From UBA4615 sp046046245 (GTDB taxonomy: Bacteria > Pseudomonadota > Gammaproteobacteria > Burkholderiales > Burkholderiaceae_E), in the NCBI GenBank assembly GCA_046046245.1, contig JBJOKE010000008.1:62001-126000 (forward strand): DNA of 64,000 nucleotides, read 5' to 3'. Below the pieces are notes generated by a model. It searched no databases. It was not told the origin of the DNA and was given only the letters and a program-made list of their open reading frames with translations. Made by a program: the position numbers and the translations under genes. Numbering within the stretch: position 1 is the stretch's first letter; each line of letters opens with the position of its first letter. This document shows, piece by piece, positions 26,967-35,460 of the stretch.

Positions 26967-28010
26967 TCAACTGGGTCCCTGCCGGCAGAACGCCGGATCG
27001 GCGTCGCCGGGGTCGCGTGCCGGCCGGCCGAACCGCTGGCCGTCCGGCCTCGCGGAGGACGACACCGCCAGGGGTGCGTCGCCCGCGTACGGGCCCGGCG
27101 GGCTCGACGGCGCCGGTCTGCCGCCGACGGGTCCGTCCCTCGGCGCCGGGCCGGCCCGGCCACCGCCCGGACCCGCCGATGCCGCACCGACCGGTGCCCG
27201 ATCGCCGCCATCGCCGGCGAAACGGGCCGGGCTCTGCATCCGCTGCGTCGCGGACACCCTGACCGGCAGGCGCGGGCGTCCGTCGGTGCCGAGCATCGTG
27301 CAGGCCTCGATCCGCGGCGAGCCGCCCGGACCGGCGGTGCCGAGATCGACGAGCCCTGCCCGCCGTGCCGACGGCGCCTCGCAGCCGTGCCAGGCGCGCA
27401 GCGTCCAGCCGATCACGCGGCCGACCACCGGCACCGACAGCGGAACCGCATAGTCGAGTCGCAGTCGCAGCAGGTTGGCGTCGGCCAGCGTCTGCCCGGA
27501 CGCCGCGCCGACCGGCTCGCCGCGGCGTGTTCCCGCGAGCCCGGAGGCCGGCAGCGCACGCGTGGCGCGGTGGACGAGGTCGTCGTTCGGGATCTGGCGC
27601 AGGCCCGCGAGCGGCGCGCCGGCGGCATCCCGCGCCGGCTCCGACCAGTCGTCGAACGAGGCCTGCGTCGGCGACTGGACGACCAGCCTCAGCCGACCCG
27701 AGGCCCGGGTCCCCTCGACGTGCGCGCGGGCCCGCAGCAGGTTCGCCTGCCAGGCCGCGACGTCGTCGGCGCCGTAGAGCCACGGCAGCAGGCCGCGGGC
27801 CAGGCCCGCGTGGATCGCGTCCGGGTCCGCGTGACCGACGCTGCCGGCGCGAGCCGCCTCGTTGACCGCGTGATTCAGCGCGTGGCGCGCCTGCAAGACG
27901 AGCGCGAACTGCAGCGCGCCGCCGCCGGCGAGCAGCAGCACCGGCAGCGCGATCAGCGTCTCGATCGCCGAGACGCCGCGCAAGCGCCCGTGCCGGTGCC
28001 GCCGCCGCAT
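26967..28010 (-). CDS. TadE-like pilus assembly pseudopilin with long C-terminal extension
   Basis: 347 residues. N-terminus RLRGVSAIETLIALPVLLLAGGG is a class III (Flp-type) prepilin signature: Gly, four residues, then Glu, followed by one membrane helix. TadE-like pseudopilins are processed by the Tad prepilin peptidase and help assemble the pilus. After about residue 230 the protein becomes Gly/Pro/Ala-rich (from SPARFAGDGGD onward), much longer than typical TadE (about 150-200). The extension may be surface-exposed or be an unreliable part of the frame; codon usage does not visibly break. Last gene of the Tad operon; overlaps the preceding TPR gene by one base (TGATG). Confidence 0.68.
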   Translation of the reverse strand: MRRRHRHGRLRGVSAIETLIALPVLLLAGGGALQFALVLQARHALNHAVNEAARAGSVGHADPDAIHAGLARGLLPWLYGADDVAAWQANLLRARAHVEGTRASGRLRLVVQSPTQASFDDWSEPARDAAGAPLAGLRQIPNDDLVHRATRALPASGLAGTRRGEPVGAASGQTLADANLLRLRLDYAVPLSVPVVGRVIGWTLRAWHGCEAPSARRAGLVDLGTAGPGGSPRIEACTMLGTDGRPRLPVRVSATQRMQSPARFAGDGGDRAPVGAASAGPGGGRAGPAPRDGPVGGRPAPSSPPGPYAGDAPLAVSSSARPDGQRFGRPARDPGDADPAFCRQGPS

Positions 28011-28912
28011 CACGGCCTCGCCCCGCCCTGCAGTCCGCGGAAGGTCTCGACCGCGGGTATCGGCGGCAACGGGGTCTCCACCACCGGCTCGGAAATCCGG
28101 CCGCGCGCGCCGTCGCGGCGCACGCCGGACCGACGGGGCGCCGCGATCCAGCGGTCGACCGTGTAGGGCTCGACGGCCTCCTGCACGTCGGACGCAGGAC
28201 GTCCAGGCACCGCGGCGGGCATCGCAGGCGACGCCGAGGCCGGCCATGACGCTGCCGGCGACGGTGCGGCCCACGTTCCGGAGGTCGGCGGCGCCGGGAC
28301 CGCGCCCGGCTGCGCGACGGGGCGCCCGGTGTCCGCCTCGGCCCACCGGCCCGTGGCGCGCTGCACACGCCGCCGCTGCGCGCCCACCTGGCGCGCCACC
28401 GCGTCGCGCGGGTCGTCGAGCAGCTCGACGTCGAGCGCGTCGAGCTCGTCGATCGCGCGGCCCGCCTGCGCGACGCCGAGCAGTGCGATGTTGAGCAGCG
28501 CCTTGCCGCGCGATTCGAGGTCCGGCGAGACCGCGCCCGGCCCGAGCGCCGCCTGCCGGTACGCGTCGAGCGCCTCGTCCTCGCGCCCCGCCTGCTGGTG
28601 GAGGTTGCCGAGCCGCAACCACGCACGGGCGAGCGACGGATCCATCTCGACGAGGGTGCCGTAGGCGTGCAGCGCTGCCGCGTGCTGCCGACCGCGGTAC
28701 AGGGACTCGGCCTCCCGCAGCGCGCGCGCCACCGTCTCGGACGCGATCGGCCGCAGCAGGCGCAGCGGCGGCTGTCCGGTCGCGGCACCGACCGCGCTCG
28801 AGCGCAGCGGCTCGGCGATCCACGGCGAGGCGCCCTCGGCCCGCGCCTGCGTCGCGCCGAGGCCGACTGCCGCGACGAGCGCGGCTCCGACGATCGAGAC
28901 GCGCGCCGTCAT
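28010..28912 (-). CDS. TPR-containing Tad locus protein (TadD-like)
   Basis: 300 residues from ATG 28912, which begins MTARVSIVGAALVAAVGLGATQARA, a clear signal peptide; an in-frame ATG at 28957 would bury it. One or two tetratricopeptide repeats at about 85-150 (ALHAYGTLVEMDPSLARAWLRLGNLHQQAG). The C-terminal half is Pro/Ala-rich and low-complexity. TadD is a TPR lipoprotein needed for secretin or pilus assembly; the lack of a lipobox Cys in the signal peptide differs from the classical TadD, so the protein may be periplasmic rather than lipid-anchored. ATGA overlap with the DUF192 gene. Confidence 0.65.
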   Translation of the reverse strand: MTARVSIVGAALVAAVGLGATQARAEGASPWIAEPLRSSAVGAATGQPPLRLLRPIASETVARALREAESLYRGRQHAAALHAYGTLVEMDPSLARAWLRLGNLHQQAGREDEALDAYRQAALGPGAVSPDLESRGKALLNIALLGVAQAGRAIDELDALDVELLDDPRDAVARQVGAQRRRVQRATGRWAEADTGRPVAQPGAVPAPPTSGTWAAPSPAASWPASASPAMPAAVPGRPASDVQEAVEPYTVDRWIAAPRRSGVRRDGARGRISEPVVETPLPPIPAVETFRGLQGGARP

Positions 28913-29241
28913 CGCCGCCGCTCCGCATCGATGCAGCGCACCCGGCAACCCGTCCACAGGCCGAGGCGCCAGGCATCGCCCGCGGCGAGCTCGAGCACCG
29001 CGGCGGCACGCCGGCAGGCGGCGATGCGGCCGGCGCCGAGCCCGCGCCGCAGGTCGATCACGGCACCGTCGCCCGCGAGGAACACGACGTCGATCGCGCG
29101 GCGCATGCCGACGGTGTGGATCGCCCGGCAGCGCTCGAGCAGCAGCCCGTGCCCGGGCGGCAACGGCGTATCGCCCAGCAGACCCTTCAATCGCGCCCAG
29201 GGCGAGCGGGCACGGTGCACGGGGATGGTCACGGCGTTCAT
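28909..29241 (-). CDS. DUF192 domain protein
   Basis: 110 residues. Contains the DUF192 pattern: ARLKGLLGDTPLPPGHGLLLERCRAIHTVGMRRAIDVVFLAGDG..., with HTVGMR as the best conserved block and AAVLELAAGDAWRLGL at the C-terminus. Function of the family is unknown; it occurs regularly in or near Tad pilus operons. No signal peptide or membrane segment is evident. Overlaps both neighbours by 4 bp (ATGA on each side), so it is firmly embedded in the operon. The open frame extending upstream to 29994 is the shadow of tadC and is not part of this gene. Confidence 0.82.
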   Translation of the reverse strand: MNAVTIPVHRARSPWARLKGLLGDTPLPPGHGLLLERCRAIHTVGMRRAIDVVFLAGDGAVIDLRRGLGAGRIAACRRAAAVLELAAGDAWRLGLWTGCRVRCIDAERRR

Positions 29242-30128
29242 CTCAGGATCCCTTCCTCCAACAGGCGTACGACCACGGGAAAGAACAGCAGCACGAACGT
29301 GCACGGAAAGATGAAGACCAGCAGCGGGAAGAGCATCTTCACCGGCGCCTGCATCGCGCGCTTCTCGGCGGCCTGGAACCGCTCCATCCGCCGCTGCTCG
29401 GCCTGCGCGCGCAGGACCGGCCCGAGCGCGCTGCCGTGCCGCTCGGCCGCCACCATCGCGGCGACCCAGCTCGAGACCGCCGGCACGTCGAGCCGCTCGG
29501 CGAGCGCGCGCAGCGCCTCCGTGCGGGTGCGGCCGGCGCGCACGTCGCGCAGCACCCGCTCGAGCTCGGCCTGCAGCGGCCCGCCCGGACCCTTCGAGAC
29601 CGCGTGCTGCAGCGCGCCGGTCAGGTTCGCGCCCGACTCCACCGACAGCGTCACCACGTCGAGGAAGAACGGCAGCGCGCGCACCACCCGCCGGATCCGC
29701 GACGACCGCCGCTCCCTCAGCCACGCGACCGGCCACGCCGCCGCGCAGGCCGCCGCGGGCAACGGCAGGACGGCGAGCCACGCGGGAACGTCGGTGGCGG
29801 CGAGGATCAGCGCCGCCGCGACCGCACCGACCACGAGTCCCGCCAGCGCGCAGCCGGCGATCACCTGCGCCGGCTCGAGCGCGAGGTCCAGCCCTGCCTG
29901 GCGCAGCGCGCGCGCCATCCCCGCCCTGCCGCGCGGCGGCAGCAGCGGATCGAGCGCCGCGCCGAGCGGGCGCAGCACCGGCCACGCGAGCCACCAGCCC
30001 AGTGGCGGCCGCTCCCGCCAGCGACGGTCGTCCGGCGGCGCCGCGAGCAGCGAACGGAGCGCCGCGAACGCCAGCGCCGCCGCGACGGCCGCCGCCGCCA
30101 GCGCGAGGGCGAGGTCGAACTCAGACAT
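29238..30128 (-). CDS. tadC: Tad inner-membrane platform protein TadC (T2SS GspF domain)
   Basis: 296 residues. Type II secretion F-domain with ALPFFLDVVTLSVESGANLTGALQHA near 155-180, flanked by membrane helices at the N-terminus (MSEFDLALALAAAAVAAALAF), near 95-135, and at the C-terminus (MLFPLLVFIFPCTFVLLFFPVV region). With TadB it forms the inner-membrane platform on which the TadA/CpaF ATPase acts to push Flp subunits into the pilus. Start ATG 30128 overlaps the tadB stop by 8 bp. A longer frame upstream runs over tadB and is rejected. Confidence 0.88.
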   Translation of the reverse strand: MSEFDLALALAAAAVAAALAFAALRSLLAAPPDDRRWRERPPLGWWLAWPVLRPLGAALDPLLPPRGRAGMARALRQAGLDLALEPAQVIAGCALAGLVVGAVAAALILAATDVPAWLAVLPLPAAACAAAWPVAWLRERRSSRIRRVVRALPFFLDVVTLSVESGANLTGALQHAVSKGPGGPLQAELERVLRDVRAGRTRTEALRALAERLDVPAVSSWVAAMVAAERHGSALGPVLRAQAEQRRMERFQAAEKRAMQAPVKMLFPLLVFIFPCTFVLLFFPVVVRLLEEGILR

Positions 30129-30975
30129 CGATGTCCACGATCCGGCGGATCGCATGCAGGCCGAGCACGAGCAGCGCCGCAACGAGCGCGCAGACCGCGA
30201 GCCCCTGCCAGGTCGACACCAGCGGCCGCATCGCATCGGGATCGATCGCGAAGAGCGCGGCGCCCACGACCACCGGCATCGCCGCCATCACCCATCCCTG
30301 CAGCCGGCCCTGCGCGGTGAGCGCGTCGATCCGCCCCTCGACCGCCGCCTTGCGGCGCAGGGTCTCGGCGAGCCGTTCGAGCGTCTCGGCGAGATTGCCG
30401 CCGCTGTCCTGGGCGATCCGCAGCGCGGCGACGAAGAGCGAGACCGCCTCGAGGGGCACGCGGCGCTCGAGTCCGGCCAGTGCCGCGTCGAGCCCCATGC
30501 CCAGGCGCTGCTCCCGCACCACGAGGTCGAGCTCGCGACCCGCGGGCGCAGGCAGTTCGCGGGCCGATTGCGCGATCGCCTGGGGCAGGCTCGACCCTGC
30601 CCGCAGCGCGCCCGCGATCCCCAGCACCGCGTCGGGCCACTGCACCGACAGCGCGGCGAGCCGCCGCCTGCGCAGCCAGGCGAGCACGAGGCCGGGCGCC
30701 GCGCCCGCCGTGGCGACCGCGAGCGGCACGGCGAGCGCGATGCCGCCGACGCTCGCGGCGGCGATGCCCAGCGCCCCCGCGGCGAGCAGGTTGGCGCGCA
30801 GCAGTCGCCCGGGATCGACGTAGACGAAGGACTGCCGCAGCCCCGCGCCGAGCTCGGTGTCGAAGCGCGCGACCCACCGCCCGCCCCGCGCCCGCAGCGC
30901 GAGCGCGAGCGCGGCGGCGCCGAGCGCCACCGCGAACCCGGCGCCGACGAGCGCGACGACCAGCGACGTGTTCAC
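30121..30975 (-). CDS. tadB: Tad inner-membrane platform protein TadB (T2SS GspF domain)
   Basis: 284 residues, starting MNTSLVVALVGAGFAVALG with an N-terminal membrane helix; further helices near 65-100 and two at the C-terminus. The F-domain segment WPDAVLGIAGALRAGSSLPQAI ... RIAQDSGGNLAETLERLAETLR is typical of TadB/CpaG. It pairs with TadC. Start overlaps the cpaF stop by 4 bp. Confidence 0.88.
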   Translation of the reverse strand: MNTSLVVALVGAGFAVALGAAALALALRARGGRWVARFDTELGAGLRQSFVYVDPGRLLRANLLAAGALGIAAASVGGIALAVPLAVATAGAAPGLVLAWLRRRRLAALSVQWPDAVLGIAGALRAGSSLPQAIAQSARELPAPAGRELDLVVREQRLGMGLDAALAGLERRVPLEAVSLFVAALRIAQDSGGNLAETLERLAETLRRKAAVEGRIDALTAQGRLQGWVMAAMPVVVGAALFAIDPDAMRPLVSTWQGLAVCALVAALLVLGLHAIRRIVDIDV

Positions 30976-32576
30976 CCGGTCGTCCTCGCGAAGGGCGCGA
31001 GGTCCAGTGCGACGCCCGACTCGCGCAGGGCCTCGTAGAAGCTCGGGACCGCGTCGCAGCCCGTGAACTCGCCGGCCACCGGTGCGTCCCGCCCGCCGTG
31101 CCGCATCCGGAACTCGAAGAGCGGCTGCATCTGGACCCGGCCCGACTCGATGCCGGTGATCTCCATGATCGAGACGATCCGCCGGCTGCCGTCGGCGAAC
31201 CGGGCCTGATGGACCACCACGTCGACCGCCGAGGCGATCTGCTCGCGGATCGCCTGAACCGGCAGGTCCATGCCCGCCATCAGCGTCATCACCTCGAGCC
31301 GCGAGACCACGTCGCGCGGGCTGTTCGCGTGCACGGTGGTGAGCGAACCGTCATGGCCGGTGTTCATCGCCTGGAGCATGTCGAGCGTCTCGCCGCCGCG
31401 GCATTCGCCGACGACGATCCGGTCGGGGCGCATCCGCAGGGCGTTTCGGACGAGGTCCCGGATGGTCACCTCGCCGCGCTGCTCGAGGTTCGGCGGCCGC
31501 CCCTCGAGCTGCACGAGGTGGGCGTGGCGCAGCGTCAGCTCGGCCGCATCCTCGATCGTCACGATCCGCTCGCCTTCCGGGATCAGGTTCGACAGCAGGT
31601 TGAGCAGGGTGGTCTTGCCCGAGCCCGTGCCGCCCGAGATCACCACGTTGCGTCGCCGCTCGACGCAGACCCTCAGGAACGCGAGCATCGCCTCGGACGC
31701 GGTGCCGACCGCGACGAGGTCCTGGGGATCCAGCAGCGCGCGGTTGAAACGCCGGATCGTGACCGCGGGCCCGCGGATCGCGAGCGGCGGGATGATCGCG
31801 TTGACCCGGGAGCCGTCGGGCAAGCGCGCATCGACCATCGGCGAGGCCTCGTCGATCCGTCGACCGAGCGGCGCGACGATCCGGTCGATCACGCTGCGGA
31901 CCGCATCGTCGTCCGAGAACGCCGACTCGTGCCGCTGCAGCCGGCCACCGCGCTCGACCCAGATCTCGTCGCAGGCATTGACCATGATCTCGCTGATCGA
32001 CGGGTCCTCGAGCAGCCGCTCGAGCGGCCCGAGGCCCACGGCCTCGTCGATCACGTCGACGAGCAGGCGCTCGCGGTCGAGGTCGGCGGGCAGCTCGATC
32101 GACTCGGCGAGGAGCTGCTCGACCAGCCCCCGGATCTCCGCCCGCAGCGCGACCGGGTCGACGCCGCGCAGGTCGCGCCGCCGCAGGTCGATCGTCTGCA
32201 GCAGCTGGCGATGCACGAGCCGCCGCCACCCGACCGTCTCGCGCACGCCCGAGGGCGCGTCGCCGGACGCCGCCGCGCCCTCTTCCCGATCGAGCTGGAT
32301 CCGAAGCCGGAAGCCGGCGATCTCGACGACGTCGGCCGCACCCAGCGGTCCGAACTCCACGATCCGCTCGCCGTTGACCACGGTGCCCGCGAGCGTCCCG
32401 CCGTCGACGAGCCGCGCCGCACGCCCGGCGACCCGGACGGTCGCGTGGACACGGCCCACCCGCCAGCTCGGCAGGACGACCTCGCAGTCCCGAGCGCGCC
32501 CGATGCGGCACGGCTGCGTCTCGACACGCAGCGTGCGCGGAGCGAGCCCGGGTGCCTCGATGGCGATCAGCAGCAC
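30972..32576 (-). CDS. cpaF: FHA-CpaF: Tad secretion ATPase with N-terminal forkhead-associated domain
   Basis: 534 residues. Residues 1-95 form an FHA domain (CRIGRARDCEVVLPSWRVGR then VHATV, with NGERI later), normally a phosphothreonine reader. Residues 130-520 are a type II/IV secretion ATPase: LGPLERLLEDPSISEIMVN, Walker A GGTGSGKTTLLN at about 314-325, ERIVTIEDAAEL and GECRGGETLDMLQAMNTGHDGS. It powers Flp pilus assembly. Start GTG 32576 has AAGGAG upstream with 9-bp spacing. A fused FHA domain is uncommon in proteobacterial CpaF proteins and may replace localisation or signalling input normally given by TadZ/CpaE, which is not encoded in this operon. Confidence 0.88.
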   Translation of the reverse strand: MLLIAIEAPGLAPRTLRVETQPCRIGRARDCEVVLPSWRVGRVHATVRVAGRAARLVDGGTLAGTVVNGERIVEFGPLGAADVVEIAGFRLRIQLDREEGAAASGDAPSGVRETVGWRRLVHRQLLQTIDLRRRDLRGVDPVALRAEIRGLVEQLLAESIELPADLDRERLLVDVIDEAVGLGPLERLLEDPSISEIMVNACDEIWVERGGRLQRHESAFSDDDAVRSVIDRIVAPLGRRIDEASPMVDARLPDGSRVNAIIPPLAIRGPAVTIRRFNRALLDPQDLVAVGTASEAMLAFLRVCVERRRNVVISGGTGSGKTTLLNLLSNLIPEGERIVTIEDAAELTLRHAHLVQLEGRPPNLEQRGEVTIRDLVRNALRMRPDRIVVGECRGGETLDMLQAMNTGHDGSLTTVHANSPRDVVSRLEVMTLMAGMDLPVQAIREQIASAVDVVVHQARFADGSRRIVSIMEITGIESGRVQMQPLFEFRMRHGGRDAPVAGEFTGCDAVPSFYEALRESGVALDLAPFARTTG

Positions 32577-32600
32577 GGTTGCGGTCTCCTTCCGACGTGC

Positions 32601-34178
32601 TCAGTCGATCATCCGCAGCCGTTCGCGCGCGGCGCGCCAGCGGAGCGGGGTGCCGCGGTCCTCGCCGTCGACGGCGATCGCAGCGGGCGCGACGACTGCG
32701 GGGGTGCCCGGGACGCCCGGGGGTGGCACGTCGGGACGTGCGTCGGAGCGCGAGTCGGAGCGCGCATCGGAGCGCACATCGGGGCGCGCGTCGGGGCGCA
32801 CGTCGGGGCTCGCCGGCCAGGCGGGCGAACCCGGATCCGGCGGCGGCGCGGGCGTGCTCGGGGGCAGGGGCGGCAGCAGCCGCGTCGGCTCGGGCATCGG
32901 CCCGGGGCGTGCGGCCGCCGCCGCCGGCGGCATCGCCGCCCCCTCGACGAAGCGCGGCGTGATGAAGACCACCAGCTCGGTCTGCCGGTCGCGGAACTGC
33001 CGGGACCGGAACAGCGCGCCGAGGATCGGCAGCTCGGCCGCCCCGGCCACGCGGTCCATGTTGCGCGAGCCTTCCTCGGTGAGCAGGCCCGCGATCACCA
33101 GCGTCTCGTTCTCGCGCAGGTTCACGTCGGTCTCGGCACGCCGCTTCGTGAGGCCCGGCACCTGTCGCACAGCGACCTCGAAGTTGATCGCCGAGATCTC
33201 GGTCGCGATCTTCGCGGCGATCAGGCCCGACTCGGTCGCCACCGGGCTCACGTCGAACTTGATCCCGTATTCCTTGAAACCGACCGACGCGGTGCCCAGC
33301 GCCCCGGCGACCGGGATCGGCAACTCGCCGCCGGCGACGAAGCGCGCACTGCCGCCCGATCGGCACGACAGCCGGGGTTCGGCCAGCACGACCGCATCGC
33401 CGTTCTGCACGAGCAGGTTCAGCATCGAGCTCAGCGAGCTCGCGATCGACAGGCTGGTCGCGAACGGCGGCACGCGCGGCGACACCTGCAGACCCGAGGC
33501 CTCGCCGGCCCCGCCGGGTCGCAGGGCCGCGCTGCGATGGACGTCGCCGAGGACCTGGAACGTCGGTCCCTGCGCGCTGCCCGACCACTTGAGGCCGATG
33601 TTCTCGAGCAGCTCGCGGCGGATCTCGATGAACTTCACGTCCATCGCGATCATCCGCTCCTGCCCGACCCGCGGCAGCAGGTTCACCACCTGCGGATAGC
33701 GTCGCGCGATCTCGGCGATCCGCGCCGACAGCTCCTCCGGCACCTCGGTGCCCTCGACGAGCACCTTGTCGCCGACCACGCGCGCCGAGACCTTGCGCGC
33801 GTCGCCGATCATCGCCCTCACCTCGGCGAGCAGGCGCCCGGTGTCGGCCGGCAGCACGTTGAACACGTAGGTGCGCTCCGGCCCGCTCTTGCCCCAGAGC
33901 ACCAGCGTCGTCTGCCCCGGCCCCTCCGGCAGCACCAGCACCTGCCGTTCGTCCAGCGCGGTCGCCTGCAGGACCTTGCCGTTGCCGACCGCGATGCGCC
34001 GGACGTGGGGCTCGTTGATCACGTGGGCCTCGCCGACGTAGAGCGTGATCGGCTCGGGGCGATCGCTCGCCTGCGCGGCCGCAGGTGGCGCGGCCGGCGC
34101 GACGACGAGCGCGAGCGCCAGGCCCGCGAGCCGGCGCAGCGCGATCCGGACCCCATCCCGCACGGTGCGGCGTGTCAT
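32601..34178 (-). CDS. cpaC: Tad secretin CpaC/RcpA
   Basis: 525 residues from ATG 34178, chosen because GGAGG lies about 10 bp upstream; a second ATG at 34208 overlaps the cpaB stop and would add ten residues. Signal peptide (LRRLAGLALALVVAPAAPPAAAQA), an N-terminal pilus-assembly/BON-like domain (ITLYVGEAHVI to VVNLLPRVGQE), then the secretin core with LVQNGDAVVLAEPRL, VSPVATESGLIAAKI, LRENETLVIAGLL and ELVVFITPRFVE. It forms the outer-membrane pore for the Flp pilus. After the core a Pro-rich tail includes a four-residue repeat (RPDA/RSDA type) encoded by 12-bp DNA repeats. Confidence 0.9.
   Translation of the reverse strand: MTRRTVRDGVRIALRRLAGLALALVVAPAAPPAAAQASDRPEPITLYVGEAHVINEPHVRRIAVGNGKVLQATALDERQVLVLPEGPGQTTLVLWGKSGPERTYVFNVLPADTGRLLAEVRAMIGDARKVSARVVGDKVLVEGTEVPEELSARIAEIARRYPQVVNLLPRVGQERMIAMDVKFIEIRRELLENIGLKWSGSAQGPTFQVLGDVHRSAALRPGGAGEASGLQVSPRVPPFATSLSIASSLSSMLNLLVQNGDAVVLAEPRLSCRSGGSARFVAGGELPIPVAGALGTASVGFKEYGIKFDVSPVATESGLIAAKIATEISAINFEVAVRQVPGLTKRRAETDVNLRENETLVIAGLLTEEGSRNMDRVAGAAELPILGALFRSRQFRDRQTELVVFITPRFVEGAAMPPAAAAARPGPMPEPTRLLPPLPPSTPAPPPDPGSPAWPASPDVRPDARPDVRSDARSDSRSDARPDVPPPGVPGTPAVVAPAAIAVDGEDRGTPLRWRAARERLRMID
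32729..32812 (+). repeat. Seven 12-bp tandem repeats in the secretin C-terminal tail
   Basis: Seven consecutive 12-bp units, consensus CGTCGGAGCGCG with one to four changes each, run in frame through the 3' end of cpaC. On the coding strand they give alternating DARPDVRSDARSDSRSDAR-type residues. Because units are a multiple of three, gain or loss of a unit would change tail length without breaking the frame. Confidence 0.85.
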
Positions 34179-34204
34179 GTCGGTGCGTCCTCCGGAGGCG
34201 TCGT

Positions 34205-35293
34205 TCATCGGTAGAGCGGCACCGCGGCCGGTGCGTGGGGCGAGGGCGGCGCGAGGCCGGGGATCGTCAGCAGATCGAGGCCCGCCGGGCGCGGCGCGGA
34301 CTCGCCCTGGGCCGCCGCGGACGAGGCCGCGGACGACGAACCGGCGGGCGGCGGCGCGACCGCGGGCTGCGCCGCGCCGCCCGGAGCCGGGACGCCCGGT
34401 GCCGCCGGGGTGCCCGACTGCGGCACGACCTGCCCCCGTCCGCCGACGATGACTTCGACGGGCGTCGGCCCCGTCGCGATCACGGTGGGCGCGGGCGGCG
34501 CGATCCCGAGCAGGCCGTTGACGTCCAGCCTCCGGTCGGCGACGGGCATGCGGTCATCGGGATTGCGCAGGACCGCGGTGAGCTTGCCGCTGCGCTGCGC
34601 GACGACCAGCTTCTGCGCCTGCTCGGGGTCGACCTCCACGGTGATCGACGTGTACGGGCGTCCGCCCGACGCGTCGTCGAGGGCCGAGGGTCGCGCCTGT
34701 CGACCCGTCGCGAGGACCGTCACGCCCTGCATCACGGTGCGGGTGACCTCGGGCAGGGGCTGGCCGGTCGCCCCCGTCGGCCGCACCGACAGCAGCAGGT
34801 CGATCCGGTCGCCGGGCTGCAGCATTCCGGACAGCGAGTTGACCTCGTCGACCGCCACCGTCATCGCCCGGATGCCCGGTCGCACCCGTGCCGAGAACGA
34901 CGGCGGATCGGCCCCGGCGACGGCGGCCGCCAGCAGCGGCTCGCCGGCCCGCATCGGCACCAGCAGCCGCGAGCCGGCGAGCGCATCGAAGCGCGCCGGC
35001 GATACCGAGCCGCCTGGCGCGAACTCGCGAGGCATCGCGCGCAGCGCCATCGTGTCGGTGCCGACGACATCGCCGCGCCGCAGCTCGCGCTTGGCGACGA
35101 CCACCTCGACCATCTCGTGGCGGGGCTGCAGCCGGGCCGTCTCGGCCGCCAGCCGATCGGCGATGTATCGGTGCGCCCCGAGCACCGCGAGCGCGCCGAA
35201 CCCCACCGCGCCGAGCGCGAGCCACGTGGTACGGCGGGCCTGCAGCGCGGCCCAGCCGCGCCGCGCGAGTTCGATCGGTCGGGGTGCGCTCAT
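34205..35293 (-). CDS. cpaB: Flp pilus assembly protein CpaB/RcpC
   Basis: 362 residues. One N-terminal membrane helix (TTWLALGAVGFGALAVLGA, about 22-40), then an SAF domain with VVVAKRELRRGDVVGTDTMALR and a periplasmic RcpC domain with GIRAMTVAVDEVNSLSGMLQPGD and VDLLL-like strand. C-terminal 90 residues are Pro/Ala/Gly-rich. CpaB supports secretin assembly and may bind peptidoglycan. ATG 35293 overlaps the stop of the small pilin-like gene (ATGA). Upstream open frame to 35503 is not used. Confidence 0.88.
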   Translation of the reverse strand: MSAPRPIELARRGWAALQARRTTWLALGAVGFGALAVLGAHRYIADRLAAETARLQPRHEMVEVVVAKRELRRGDVVGTDTMALRAMPREFAPGGSVSPARFDALAGSRLLVPMRAGEPLLAAAVAGADPPSFSARVRPGIRAMTVAVDEVNSLSGMLQPGDRIDLLLSVRPTGATGQPLPEVTRTVMQGVTVLATGRQARPSALDDASGGRPYTSITVEVDPEQAQKLVVAQRSGKLTAVLRNPDDRMPVADRRLDVNGLLGIAPPAPTVIATGPTPVEVIVGGRGQVVPQSGTPAAPGVPAPGGAAQPAVAPPPAGSSSAASSAAAQGESAPRPAGLDLLTIPGLAPPSPHAPAAVPLYR

Positions 35294-35460
35294 GGCAGCG
35301 AGATCGCGAAGGTGAAGCGCCGATGGTGTTCGGCGACCGCCGCGACGAGTCGGCCGATGCCGCCGTCGCTGCCGAGCCCGATCGCGAGCGCGACGAGCGC
35401 CGCGACGAGCAGGTAGTCGACCGCCGCCTGGCCGCGCTGGGCCACGCGCAGGGCACTCAT
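35290..35460 (-). CDS. Small Flp/pseudopilin-like protein
   Basis: 56 residues. MSALRVAQRGQAAVDYLLVAALVALAIG has the class III prepilin layout: Gly, four residues (QAAV), then Asp-Tyr in place of Glu-Tyr, followed by one hydrophobic helix. It resembles the start of the Flp pilin encoded at the head of the operon (QRGQGMTEYLIVVALIA). Overlaps the unknown gene upstream and cpaB downstream, each by 4 bp, which supports it being real despite its size. It could be a minor pilin; the short basic C-terminus (HHRRFTFAISLP) is unremarkable. Confidence 0.72.
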   Translation of the reverse strand: MSALRVAQRGQAAVDYLLVAALVALAIGLGSDGGIGRLVAAVAEHHRRFTFAISLP

